Positions 8,951-18,495 of a stretch of DNA of 36,725 nucleotides are shown here, in pieces. A program made the position numbers and the translations under genes. Under the pieces are notes generated by a model. That model was not told where the DNA came from and made no database searches. It saw nothing but the letters and a program-made list of their open reading frames with translations. This stretch comes from an uncultured Clostridia bacterium (lineage in GTDB: Bacteria; Bacillota; Clostridia; Oscillospirales; Acutalibacteraceae), in the NCBI GenBank assembly GCA_904397205.1, contig CAJFOO010000039.1, positions 1 to 36,725 on the forward strand, in the 5' to 3' direction. Every line of letters begins with the position of its first letter. Positions within the stretch are counted from its first letter, which is position 1.

Positions 8951-9994
8951 TTATTTGTTTAATTGATAGAGAATTTCATCACCGATTTGATCTAGAGGAA
9001 GCTGTTTGCAGACCCCGCCCATCTTATATGCTTCCATGGGCATTCCATACACTACGGAGGTAGCCTGATCCTGTCCAATCGTGTAGGAGCCAGTTTTACG
9101 CATTTTGACAATCCCTCTTGCTCCGTCGGCCCCCATGCCGGTTAGGATGATCCCAATGGCATCTTTTCCCGCCACTTCCGCTACAGAATTGAACAGCACA
9201 TCCACAGAAGGGCAGTGCCCGTTGACCCGTTCCCCTTTTTGGCTGCGGATATAATACCCTTTGGCATCCTTTGCTAAACGCATATGGTATTCCCCGGCAG
9301 CGACAATGATCCTTCCGGGCAATACGCGGTCGTTGTCCTCCGCTTCTTTGCAGGACATCTTGCAGATTTTATCCAGCCGCTGGGCATACATTTTACTGAA
9401 TACCGGAGGAATATGCTGCACAATCACGATGCCGGGAGTTTTGGGAGGAAGATCTTTGACCACTTCCAAAATGGCTTCCGTTCCGCCGGTAGAAGCCCCA
9501 ATGGCAATAATCTGGTTGGGGCTATAGGATTTATTGGCGGAAAGACGCTGGGTCAAAGAAGGCATGGTGCGGGCAGTGGCAGGCAATGCCCGGCGGACCT
9601 TTGCGGTCGAAGCAATCTTGATTTTAAAGGCCAGGTCTTTGATAAAGTTTTTCAGATCGTTAGGGCCTTTTACCACCGGTTTCTTGACAAAATCGACTGC
9701 ACCGGCTTGCAGGGCATCCAAAGCGTTCAGTGGAAGCGAAGTAACTACAATCGTGGGGATTGGGCGCTGCGGCATGAGCTTTTTCAAAAATTCAATGCCG
9801 TTCATTTTGGGCATTTCCACATCCAGAGTCAATACGTCTGGATTTAACGCCTCAATTTTTTTCATTGCGTCGGCCGGGTCCATTGCCGTGCCGACGATCT
9901 CGATCCTGGGATCAGCCGATAAACTTTGTTCCAGTTTTTTACGGAATAACAGAGAATCGTCTACAATCAGAACGCCGATTTTTTTACCAACCAT
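8951..9994 (-). CDS. cheB: Chemotaxis methylesterase CheB
   Basis: Receiver domain (VLIVDDSLLFRKKL, DVLTLDVEMPKMNGIEFL) plus CheB catalytic domain (IGASTGGTEAI, VQHIPPVFSKMYAQRLD, LTGMGADGARG). Confidence 0.97.
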   Translation of the reverse strand: MVGKKIGVLIVDDSLLFRKKLEQSLSADPRIEIVGTAMDPADAMKKIEALNPDVLTLDVEMPKMNGIEFLKKLMPQRPIPTIVVTSLPLNALDALQAGAVDFVKKPVVKGPNDLKNFIKDLAFKIKIASTAKVRRALPATARTMPSLTQRLSANKSYSPNQIIAIGASTGGTEAILEVVKDLPPKTPGIVIVQHIPPVFSKMYAQRLDKICKMSCKEAEDNDRVLPGRIIVAAGEYHMRLAKDAKGYYIRSQKGERVNGHCPSVDVLFNSVAEVAGKDAIGIILTGMGADGARGIVKMRKTGSYTIGQDQATSVVYGMPMEAYKMGGVCKQLPLDQIGDEILYQLNK

Positions 9995-10839
9995 TACCGT
10001 TCACTCCTTTGATAAATCGCAGGCATAATATAATTATATTTGGTTGCATCTTTATCAATTACCTCGGAGTGACCGATAAACAGATACCCACCCGGTGCTG
10101 TTGCATTGTAAAATTTATTGATCAGGTTGGTGGTGGTAGGGCCGTCAAAATAAATCATGACATTCCGGCAAAAGATAATATCGAAAGGTTTTTTATACTG
10201 GAAAGGATCCATAAGGTTAAACACCTTGAATACGACTTCTTTGCGGATTTGATCGCATACCTGATAATTCCCATTGCCCAGATTTTTAAAATATTTCTGT
10301 TTCCACATCGGAGGTACATCCTTGAGCTGATTTTCGGGATAGGTAGCGGCTTTTGCTTTTGTGAGCACGTTCATGGAAATATCGGTAGCAAGAATGGTGG
10401 TATCCCACCCGCGCTTGCGGGGACCAAAATACTGGTCGATAGCCATGGCCATATTATATGGCTCCTGTCCGGCAGAACAGCCCGCGCTCCAAATGCGCAG
10501 ATCGTGGCTCGGACGGTTTTTTTCCAGATACGGCAGCACCCGGTTGACAAGGAATTCAAAATGTTCATTTTCCCGGGCAAAATACGAATGGTTTGTCGTA
10601 ATCTTATTGAGCAGACCGGTAATTTCCGTGCCGGTCTTGTCTTTAAACAGAAGATCCAGGTATTGCTCAAAAGAGGAACAGTTTTTTTCGCGGAGAGTCT
10701 GGGCTAAACGGCCTTCGATGAGCTGCCGTTTTTTTGACAGATCGATGCCGTATTTCCGGTGAACAAACTGCACCATTGTTGAGAATTCTTTATCGGTGAT
10801 TTTGACAATGCCCGTGGACGAAGGATTATTTTCTAACAT
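9994..10839 (-). CDS. cheR: Chemotaxis methyltransferase CheR
   Basis: LRIWSAGCSAGQEPYNMAM, FDIIFCRNVMIYFD, GGYLFIGHSE. Confidence 0.97.
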   Translation of the reverse strand: MLENNPSSTGIVKITDKEFSTMVQFVHRKYGIDLSKKRQLIEGRLAQTLREKNCSSFEQYLDLLFKDKTGTEITGLLNKITTNHSYFARENEHFEFLVNRVLPYLEKNRPSHDLRIWSAGCSAGQEPYNMAMAIDQYFGPRKRGWDTTILATDISMNVLTKAKAATYPENQLKDVPPMWKQKYFKNLGNGNYQVCDQIRKEVVFKVFNLMDPFQYKKPFDIIFCRNVMIYFDGPTTTNLINKFYNATAPGGYLFIGHSEVIDKDATKYNYIMPAIYQRSER

Positions 10840-10866
10840 ACAGATGGATACTCCTTTTTTCGAGGA

Positions 10867-11349
10867 TTACAGGCCATACAGATCGCTTTGCAGGAATTTT
10901 TCCACATCAATATTTAAAATCACTTTGTCGTCCTGCTCCACAACCGAACTCAGGAATTGGCTGTCAATGGACATGGTCCTTGGCGGGGCAGCCATTTTTG
11001 TCTGGTCGCTGGTAATGACTTCCGATACACTGTCCACAATCAGACCCACCTGCATATCGTGAATAATAATCACAATAATACAGGTTTTGTCATCGTATTC
11101 CCGCTCTTCCTTCTCCATTTTCAGACGAGCGTCCAGAATGGGGACGACCTTCCCGCGCAGGTTGATAATCCCCTTGACATGCGGTTCAATATTTGGCACT
11201 TGGGTAATGGATTGGATATTGATAATCTCCAGCACATGGGAGAGCGGCAGGCCATACACCGCATCTTCAATGACGAACGTCAGGTAACGGTTTTCCAGAT
11301 CGTCTTTTGGATCGTCTGTGGGGGTCGCTACTTGTTGTTTTTCTTCCAT
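10867..11349 (-). CDS. cheW: Chemotaxis coupling protein CheW (second copy)
   Basis: RYLTFVIEDAVYGLPLSHVLEIINIQSITQVPNIEPHVKGIINLRGKVVPILDARLKM. Confidence 0.95.
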   Translation of the reverse strand: MEEKQQVATPTDDPKDDLENRYLTFVIEDAVYGLPLSHVLEIINIQSITQVPNIEPHVKGIINLRGKVVPILDARLKMEKEEREYDDKTCIIVIIIHDMQVGLIVDSVSEVITSDQTKMAAPPRTMSIDSQFLSSVVEQDDKVILNIDVEKFLQSDLYGL

Positions 11350-11358
11350 AAAGTCACC

Positions 11359-13473
11359 TTACCTTTCGTTATTTAAAAGCAGGCTGCGTACGTCCAAAAT
11401 CAAACTGATACTGCCGTTGCCCAGAATCGTGCACCCGGACAGTCCGCGTTCTTTCAGGTTGTATTTGTTGAAGAACGGCGGGAACGGCTTAACCACCACC
11501 TGCTGCTCTCCTATCAGTTCATCGGCGAAGATGCAGGCAATGTTGTTGCCGCTTTCCACCTGAAGGATAATGCCCTCCTTGAGATCGGTTACCTCAGACT
11601 CAATGCCGAAATAATCGTGCAGGCGGATAATGGGGTAGCATTCGCCGCGGATCATAATCATCTCCGTGCCGTCGGTATTGTGCAGGATCTGCTCCTGATC
11701 CAGCTTAAACGACTGCTTGATCGATGTAATGGGCACGGTCATGGTGGTTTTGCCAATGGCAATTTCCATGCCGTCCATAATGGCCAGGGTGAGGGGGATT
11801 TTGATGGTGAAGGTGGTACCCACATCTTTTTTGCTGCTGATTAAGATGTTGCCGCCCACTTTTTCCACGTTTTTGCGCACTACGTCCATGCCCACGCCGC
11901 GGCCGGAATACTCCGTAACCGCCTCGTTGGTGGAGAAGCCGGGCATCATAATGAGCTGGAAAATTTCCTTTTCCGTATATTCGCTTTCCGGCTTGGTCAA
12001 AATCCCATTGCGGCGGGCCTTATCCAGCAGTTTTTCGGGGTTGAGGCCGCGGCCGTCGTCCTTAATTTCGACAATAATCTCCCCGCCGACATTGCGGGCG
12101 GCAAGGGTAATGGTACCGGTTTCGGGCTTGCCGAGCGCAGCGCGTTCCTCGGGGGATTCAATCGCGTGATCCATGGAGTTGCGGATCATATGCATAAACG
12201 GATCGGCAATGGCGTCGTTAATGGTTTTATCCACCTCGGTTTCCCCGCCCACGGTGACCAGTTCGGCGGGTTTGCCGAGTTTTTTGCTCATGTCGCGCAC
12301 AATGCGGTTCATTTTCTGGAAGGTGCCGGTCAGCGGAACCATCCGGATTGACATCACCACATCCTGGAGCTCGTCGGTAAGCTTGCGCAGTTCCCGGAAG
12401 GATTTGGTAAAGTTATCCAGCTTAAGCCCCCGCAGATCGGGGCTGCCCGCAACCATGGATTCCGCCGTGACCAGTTCGCCGACCAGATCCATCAGGTGAT
12501 CCAACTTGGACTGGTTGACACTGAGCAGGTTTTGTTTGGTTCCCGCTTTGGCTGCGCTGCTGCCGGTGCTTGCCGGTGCGGCGGCAGGCTTTGCGGCGGG
12601 GGCCGGGGCGGGCGCGGCAGGGGCCGCAGGAGGCGGCGGAGTGGGCGCGGCAGGGGCCGCAGGGGGTGCTTCAGGCGCAGGAGCTGCGGCGGAAGCTTCG
12701 GCAGGAGCGGATTGCTCCAGGATCTCATAGGATTTGATGTTGAGGGAATCTTCAATGACCTTGATGACCTCGTCCATCACTTCCAACGGCTTGAAGATGA
12801 TGGTGAACCCGTTTTTGATAATTTCTCCGCAGCAGGAAGCGTCTTTTTCCGGGTGGGGAGGGTCGGAGTCCAGGGTTTCGCAGATGTCTTTCAGTTGGTT
12901 CATCAAGGCGAACGCGCGGATGTTTTCCATCTGGCATTCATTGTCAAAAAAGACCCGGATCCGGCCGGTATCCGCATCACCGGCGGGTTCGGGAGCGGGG
13001 GCGGCAGATTCGTCCGCAGAGGGTGCAGGCGCAGTGCCGGATGCGGCGGCAGGCGCTTCCCCTTTCATGATGGCGGCCTGCGCTTCCAGCTGATTGATCA
13101 AGTCTGAGGGATCCCGCGGCTGATAATCGTCGCTCTGGACATTTTCAATTTCCTGTTTGAGGAAGTCGGACGATTGGAAGACAAGGTCAAAAATGGCCTC
13201 AATGATGGCGCTCAGGCGGGAAGGATCCTCGCGGATTAAGAAAAAAACGTCCTCAATGGCGTGGGCCAGGTTGGAGATCCCCGCAAACCCCATCATAGCG
13301 GCGGAGCCTTTGATGGTATGCATGATGCGGAAAATCTCGTTGATGCTGTCCTCGCTGATATTTTTTTCTTTTTCCGATTCCAGCATGATCTCGTCAAGTT
13401 GTTCTAACAGGGTGGTCGTCTCATAAATAAAAGCTTCCATGAGAGATTCCATGCCTGGATCAATTGTGCTCAT
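11359..13473 (-). CDS. cheA: Chemotaxis histidine kinase CheA
   Basis: HPt (IMHTIKGSAAMMGF), P2-like domain, Ala/Pro-rich linker, ATPase (HMIRNSMDHAIESPEERAALGKP, DDGRGLNPEKL, GFSTNEAVTEYSGRGVGMDVVRKNVEKVGG), CheW-like C-terminus. Confidence 0.97.
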   Translation of the reverse strand: MSTIDPGMESLMEAFIYETTTLLEQLDEIMLESEKEKNISEDSINEIFRIMHTIKGSAAMMGFAGISNLAHAIEDVFFLIREDPSRLSAIIEAIFDLVFQSSDFLKQEIENVQSDDYQPRDPSDLINQLEAQAAIMKGEAPAAASGTAPAPSADESAAPAPEPAGDADTGRIRVFFDNECQMENIRAFALMNQLKDICETLDSDPPHPEKDASCCGEIIKNGFTIIFKPLEVMDEVIKVIEDSLNIKSYEILEQSAPAEASAAAPAPEAPPAAPAAPTPPPPAAPAAPAPAPAAKPAAAPASTGSSAAKAGTKQNLLSVNQSKLDHLMDLVGELVTAESMVAGSPDLRGLKLDNFTKSFRELRKLTDELQDVVMSIRMVPLTGTFQKMNRIVRDMSKKLGKPAELVTVGGETEVDKTINDAIADPFMHMIRNSMDHAIESPEERAALGKPETGTITLAARNVGGEIIVEIKDDGRGLNPEKLLDKARRNGILTKPESEYTEKEIFQLIMMPGFSTNEAVTEYSGRGVGMDVVRKNVEKVGGNILISSKKDVGTTFTIKIPLTLAIMDGMEIAIGKTTMTVPITSIKQSFKLDQEQILHNTDGTEMIMIRGECYPIIRLHDYFGIESEVTDLKEGIILQVESGNNIACIFADELIGEQQVVVKPFPPFFNKYNLKERGLSGCTILGNGSISLILDVRSLLLNNER

Positions 13474-13712
13474 AGATTCACCTGCTCCTTTTTTGAATTC
13501 GCTGTGGTTACCAAAGATTCGTCCATTCCATATATAGTCATGCGATTTCTTAAAAAAAATAACCTCTAATTAAAGATTATTGCTTCTTTTTTAAAAAACT
13601 TAATAGTAAAATGTTGAGAAATTTTAAAATGCGTAAGATATTATTGATGAAGTGAGTTTTTAATCTCGTACCTTTACCTGGTTTTTCCATATTTTTGTTT
13701 AGAAAGGAGGGG

Positions 13713-15122
13713 ATGCTTTTGGCCGATATATTAAAAGTTACGACCCCTTTGGTTAATCAAAACCAACAAATTCAACCAAAACAGCCTGCGGAAGCGACAG
13801 CCCCCCTCCAACTGCAAGCGATCAATAAAGTGGTGCAGACGACTCCCCGGGAAATCCTCAACCAGAACAACGGGATGATCCAAAACGGGGACCGCCCCAC
13901 CATTTTGGCCAATTTGCTCAAAGACCCGGCCGTCACTGCGGCGTATCTGAAAAATATTTTTGTGCTGGAGGAAATCATCAAGCTGCTTCCGGCCAATAAC
14001 CGCACCGTTACGGATGAAATTGAGCAGATGTTCCAGACCCTGCTGGTGCGGCCGGAGGATATTGCCAAGGAAATGAAACAGCAGGAAGGATCCTCCACCT
14101 CGTTCCGCGGGGAGCTTTTCAACCTGCTGCGCCAAATCAGCGCCAGCAATCCCCGCGATTCCGACATCCAGGCGGTCATCGCCAACCTGCTGCGGGCGCT
14201 CAACCATATGGCGGCTAACCGCGATATCCGCGACGCCGTGGCCAACAGCCTGCGCTACCTGTCGCAGAACCTCAATTCCAGCAAGACCCTCACCCCCCAG
14301 CTCGAAAAGCTCGAGCAGCAGTTCCGCAGCCCCGAGGGGGAGAAAAATTTTGCCGCCCTCAAAAAAGAGGCCCTCGAGCTGTTCCAGAACATCCGCGAAA
14401 GCGTGCTTTTTTCCCCCAAGCTGGAAAAGGTGATTTCCATTTCGATCTACAACCTTTCCCGCCACAACAACAACCAGAATTATTTGCAGGAATCCTCGGC
14501 CGCTTTGTGGCGCCTGCTGGATAAGGAAACCCGCCCGCAGTTCCAGCGCGCGATTTCGGAGTATCTGGCCACGCTCAAGGAAAGCGGCGGCCAGATCCCC
14601 GAGGAGAAGTCCCAGGTTATGAAAACGCTGGTAGATTTGGTGCAAAGCCAGTCCAAGGCGGATATGAACCTTGCAGAGCAGGCCCGGATTGAAAAAATCA
14701 TCCACAGCCTGCTTTCCTCCCCGTGCAACTTTACGCCGCTCCTGCACTTTGTGGTGCCGGTGCTGCTTGAGCCCATCCGCTCCTTTGCGGAAATCTGGAT
14801 TAATCCCAACGAGGACCCGGAGCCGGGATCGGATCCCGCCGAACGCCATATCCATATGTTGCTGGTCATCGACGTAGAAGCTATGGGCCGGTTTGAAGCG
14901 GAATTGTTCCTGCGGGGGAAAAAGCTCGATTTTGCTTTGTTCTGCCCGATGGGATACCAGGAGGCGTATGAGAAAATCGGGAGTTCTTTGGCACGCGCAT
15001 TGTCCGATACCGATTACCGGCTGGGCGAAGTGCGCGTGGAAACGTTAAACCGGGGCCGCTCCTTAATGGAGGTATTTAAGTCTCTGCCCTATAGGAGGAC
15101 TGGTGTCGATGTCAAAATCTAA
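13713..15122 (+). CDS. Large FliK/YlqG-like protein (possible hook-length control-related)
   Basis: Gln/Asn-rich N-terminus, helical middle, C-terminal fold resembling FliK C-domains (HMLLVIDVEAMGRFEAELFLRGKKLDFALFCP...LGEVRVETL). Sits directly before a stand-alone FlhB C-domain gene, as with B. subtilis ylqG-ylqH. TTG 13719 also fits the RBS AAAGGAGG. Confidence 0.55.
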   Translation: MLLADILKVTTPLVNQNQQIQPKQPAEATAPLQLQAINKVVQTTPREILNQNNGMIQNGDRPTILANLLKDPAVTAAYLKNIFVLEEIIKLLPANNRTVTDEIEQMFQTLLVRPEDIAKEMKQQEGSSTSFRGELFNLLRQISASNPRDSDIQAVIANLLRALNHMAANRDIRDAVANSLRYLSQNLNSSKTLTPQLEKLEQQFRSPEGEKNFAALKKEALELFQNIRESVLFSPKLEKVISISIYNLSRHNNNQNYLQESSAALWRLLDKETRPQFQRAISEYLATLKESGGQIPEEKSQVMKTLVDLVQSQSKADMNLAEQARIEKIIHSLLSSPCNFTPLLHFVVPVLLEPIRSFAEIWINPNEDPEPGSDPAERHIHMLLVIDVEAMGRFEAELFLRGKKLDFALFCPMGYQEAYEKIGSSLARALSDTDYRLGEVRVETLNRGRSLMEVFKSLPYRRTGVDVKI

Positions 15123-15528
15123 AAAAAACAAGGCGGTGGCCCTGCGGTATAATGCCGACGAGGATATCGCTCCGGTAGTCATCGCCTCAGGATACGGGAC
15201 CGTTGCAGACCGCATTATCGATATTGCCGAGCAGCGGGGGATCCCGGTATTCCGTGACGACAGCGCGGCGTCCATGCTCTGTATGCTGGAGGTGGGTACC
15301 GAGATCCCGGAAGAATTGTATCAGGTAGTCGCCGCCATTTATGTGCAAATTTTGTCGATTGCTTCCGATTTAAAACACGGTACCGATTATATGGGCGGGC
15401 CCCCTTTGGTTTCTACCAAGCCGAAGGAGCCCGCCAAACCGCAGGAACCAGTGCCCGAGCAGCCTGAGGAAGAAGAAACTGCCGTCCAGGAACAGCCTTT
15501 GCAGAAAGGGGAAGGTGAAGCGCCTTGA
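15109..15528 (+). CDS. Stand-alone FlhB C-terminal domain protein (FlhX/YlqH-like)
   Basis: NKAVALRYNADEDIAPVVIASGYGTVADRIIDIAEQRGIPVFRDDSAASMLCMLEVGTEIPEELYQVVAAIYVQIL matches the FlhB cytoplasmic domain after the NPTH site. No TM region. Pro/Glu-rich tail. RBS ATAGGAGGAC. Confidence 0.85.
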   Translation: MSKSKKNKAVALRYNADEDIAPVVIASGYGTVADRIIDIAEQRGIPVFRDDSAASMLCMLEVGTEIPEELYQVVAAIYVQILSIASDLKHGTDYMGGPPLVSTKPKEPAKPQEPVPEQPEEEETAVQEQPLQKGEGEAP

Positions 15529-16289
15529 GTGATAGGGATCCGTTTGAACGCATCCGCCAGCGCCGGGAAGAAGAAGAACAGCGGCTGCGCCGCAACCGCC
15601 GCCGTTCGATGATGATGGTTTTGGGCCTTGGCGTGCTGCTTTTTGTTATCCGGCTGGCATTCCCTTCCGGATCGGCGGAAGAAAATGGAGGGGCGTCTTC
15701 TTCGCTGGCTTCTTCCGCCGTGTCATCTGCCCCGGCAGCGGGAACGGGAACCATTTCGCAGGACGGATGGAACCTGATTCTGGTTAACAACGAGAACCTG
15801 CTCCCGCAGGATTTCCAGGTCCCCCTCACCACGCTGGTCGGCAGTTACCGGGTGGACGCGCGTACGGTGGATTCCGCCAAGGCCATGATCGCAGCCGCAG
15901 CGGCAGAGGGGATCGAGCTGCAGGTATGCTCGGCATACCGTTCGGTTGCCCAGCAGGAGCGGCTGTATGCTGCGGAGGATCCCGTGCCGGAAGGACAGCC
16001 GGTGGCCGTGCAGGCCCCGGGGGCGAGCGAGCATCATACGGGGCTGGCCCTGGATTTGGTCAGCTCGGAATATACCAGCCTGGACGAAGGCTTTGAAAAC
16101 ACCGAGGCGTTTGCCTGGCTGCAGGAACACGCCTGGGAATATGGATATATCCTCCGCTACCCCAGGGATAAGGAATCCATTACCGGAGTCATTTACGAGC
16201 CTTGGCATTACCGCTTTGTGGGGCAGGCACACGCAAAGGCGATACGGGATTTGGGGGTTTGCCTGGAGGAATATTTGCAGGGGCAGTAA
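15525..16289 (+). CDS. Membrane-anchored M15 D-alanyl-D-alanine carboxypeptidase (VanY/DacB-like)
   Basis: Single N-terminal TM after a basic cytoplasmic tail. SAYRSVAQQERLY...PGASEHHTGLALDLV...EPWHYRFVG (Zn-binding H/D/H). TTG start overlapping the FlhX-like stop. Confidence 0.9.
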   Translation: MSDRDPFERIRQRREEEEQRLRRNRRRSMMMVLGLGVLLFVIRLAFPSGSAEENGGASSSLASSAVSSAPAAGTGTISQDGWNLILVNNENLLPQDFQVPLTTLVGSYRVDARTVDSAKAMIAAAAAEGIELQVCSAYRSVAQQERLYAAEDPVPEGQPVAVQAPGASEHHTGLALDLVSSEYTSLDEGFENTEAFAWLQEHAWEYGYILRYPRDKESITGVIYEPWHYRFVGQAHAKAIRDLGVCLEEYLQGQ

Positions 16290-16352
16290 CCCTCAGGGGG
16301 AAGCCGTCCGGCTTTGCGGACAGCGGATTTCATGGAGAATGGGAGATTAGGT

Positions 16353-18476
16353 ATGATCACGATGGAAGAAAAAAAGCCCGAGACGGTGCGGGAAGACGAG
16401 CAGATAATTTTTGCGCTCGATATTGGGACCCGCAGCGTGATCGGCCTGGTGGGCCGCAAGGAAGGCCAGACGCTGCGGGTGCTCGCCGCCCAGGTGGAGG
16501 AATACCAGAGCCGTGCGGTGGTGGACGGGCAGATTGAAAATATCGAAGAAACGGCAAAAACAGCGGGGATAGTCAAGCAGCGGCTGGAGGAATCCCTGGG
16601 GTTCCCTCTGAAAAACGTGTATATCGCCGCCGCCGGCCGCACCCTGGAAACCCAGCGCGGGGAATTTGAGATGGAGGTGCATGGGGACGCTATTGACGAG
16701 GCGTTCCTCTCTGAGCTGGAGGCGGGAGCGGTTACCCTGGCGAGGGACGCGCTGTTCTCCGGGCGGGAGGAGGATACGGCCTTTTTCTGCACCGGCCATT
16801 CGGTTGTGAAATATGAACTGGACGGATATGAAATGTCTACCCTGCTGGGGCACCGGGGAAAGGTCGCCCATGTGGAAGTCATTGCGACATTCCTTCCCCG
16901 CGAGGTAGTGGAAAGCCTGTATTCCACCATGCGCCGGATTGGCCTGGCGGTAGCCGGCCTGACCCTGGAGCCGATTGCCGCGATGAACGCCGTGATCCCT
17001 GCCGACATCCGTATGCTTAACCTGGCGCTGGCGGATATTGGAGCCGGCACGTCGGATATCGCAGTATGCAACAGCGGATATGTGTGCGCCTATACCATGG
17101 CAACCGTAGCCGGCGACGAGATTACCGAAGCCATCATGCGGGAATATCTGGTGGATTTTGCCACGGCCGAAGCCATCAAGCGCGATGTGGCGCGGGGGCA
17201 GAGCGTGGTGACATTTGAGAATATCCTGGGGCTGTCGGTGGAGGAGCCGGCAGAACAGATTCTTCAAAAGCTCGCGCCGGTCATGCAGGAATTGTGTTCC
17301 ATTATCTGTGAACGGATTTTGGAAGCCAACGGAAAGCCTCCCGCCGCCGTCTTCCTGACCGGAGGGGGCAGCCGGATTCCGGGATTGTGCCAGTTGGTAG
17401 CCGAAGGGCTTTCCATGACCGAAAGCCGCGTATCTGTGGGCGGCAGCAGCTATATGAAAAAAGTGGTTGCCTCAGACTGCGACATTTTTGGTTCCGAATA
17501 TGCCACGCCGGTGGGGATTGCCCTGACCGCTGCGTCCGGGCAGGGGCTCGACGCCTTTACTGTCACGATCAACGACACCAAGCTGCGCCTGGTGGATAAC
17601 TGGGATATGACGCTGCTGGATACCCTGCTCATCAGCGGGGTGAAGTACAGCCAGATTATGGGGCATGTAGGCAAAAGCATTTCCTTTGAACTCAACGGCG
17701 AGCGCCGCGTGGTGCGGGGAAAACCCTCGGTGCAGGCTGTAGTTACGATGAACGGCAAGCCGGTTTCGCTGGCGGATAAAGTCCATCCCGGGGACGTCAT
17801 TGCGTTTGAACCGGCAAAGCCAGGGGAAGACGCCCGGCCTCTGCTGTCGCAGGTGGTGGAGGGCTTCTCGTGCTTCCCGGTGTTCTTCAACGACGTAGAG
17901 GTCCAAGTGGGGACGTTGGTAACGGTGAATGGGGTGCGTGCAGCCGAGGATATGCCCATTGAAAATATGGATACCCTGGTGTGCGAGACGATTTCTACCG
18001 TGCAGGATCTGTGCGACCAGATGGACGTGGATTTCCGGCAGGTAACCGTCAACGGGGAAGAGGTAGAGGATCCCTTGGCCCCGCTGCACAGCGGGGATCG
18101 CCTGCAGATAGAAGCCGGATCTGCGTCGCCTTCTTTTGATCCGGAACTGCTGGAAGATCCCCCGCCGGAGGAAGGCAAACCCGAGCCCATTCCTTTCGCT
18201 CCGCCGGCTGCCGACGAGGATCCCGTGATCAACCGCCTCAAGGAAGGGGATATCCATGTCACGCTCAACGGCGAGAAAATTTTTGTCGGCCGCCGCAAGG
18301 ACGGCAGCCCGCACCAGTTTATCGAGCTGTTTAATTATATTGATATTGACCCAAAAAACCCGCAGGGGGACATTATCCTGCGTCTGAACGGCCACGAGGC
18401 ATCCTATTTGGATCCGGTGGCGGACGGCGACCGTGTGGAGATTTTTTGGGATAAAAATATAAAAGAAACCGTCTGA
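16353..18476 (+). CDS. FtsA-like actin-fold protein with long C-terminal extension
   Basis: FtsA/PilM-type ATPase motifs (IFALDIGTRSVIGLVG, LALADIGAGTSDIAV, AVFLTGGGSRIPGL). The last ~300 aa carry repeated (V/L/M)NG...GD.(V/I) motifs. Confidence 0.8.
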   Translation: MITMEEKKPETVREDEQIIFALDIGTRSVIGLVGRKEGQTLRVLAAQVEEYQSRAVVDGQIENIEETAKTAGIVKQRLEESLGFPLKNVYIAAAGRTLETQRGEFEMEVHGDAIDEAFLSELEAGAVTLARDALFSGREEDTAFFCTGHSVVKYELDGYEMSTLLGHRGKVAHVEVIATFLPREVVESLYSTMRRIGLAVAGLTLEPIAAMNAVIPADIRMLNLALADIGAGTSDIAVCNSGYVCAYTMATVAGDEITEAIMREYLVDFATAEAIKRDVARGQSVVTFENILGLSVEEPAEQILQKLAPVMQELCSIICERILEANGKPPAAVFLTGGGSRIPGLCQLVAEGLSMTESRVSVGGSSYMKKVVASDCDIFGSEYATPVGIALTAASGQGLDAFTVTINDTKLRLVDNWDMTLLDTLLISGVKYSQIMGHVGKSISFELNGERRVVRGKPSVQAVVTMNGKPVSLADKVHPGDVIAFEPAKPGEDARPLLSQVVEGFSCFPVFFNDVEVQVGTLVTVNGVRAAEDMPIENMDTLVCETISTVQDLCDQMDVDFRQVTVNGEEVEDPLAPLHSGDRLQIEAGSASPSFDPELLEDPPPEEGKPEPIPFAPPAADEDPVINRLKEGDIHVTLNGEKIFVGRRKDGSPHQFIELFNYIDIDPKNPQGDIILRLNGHEASYLDPVADGDRVEIFWDKNIKETV

Positions 18477-18495
18477 GTACGGAGGAGGATTAACC

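Noticed and set aside
12540-12720. GC-rich repeated GGCGCGGCAGGGGCCGCAGG stretch resembling a DNA repeat
   Set aside because: It encodes the Ala/Pro-rich flexible linker of CheA. The repetition is explained by the low-complexity protein sequence.
9284-13107. Many long + strand ORFs opposite cheB/cheR/cheA (e.g. 9865..10707, 12496..13107)
   Set aside because: Antisense shadows of strongly supported minus-strand genes, with biased low-complexity translations and no recognisable motifs.
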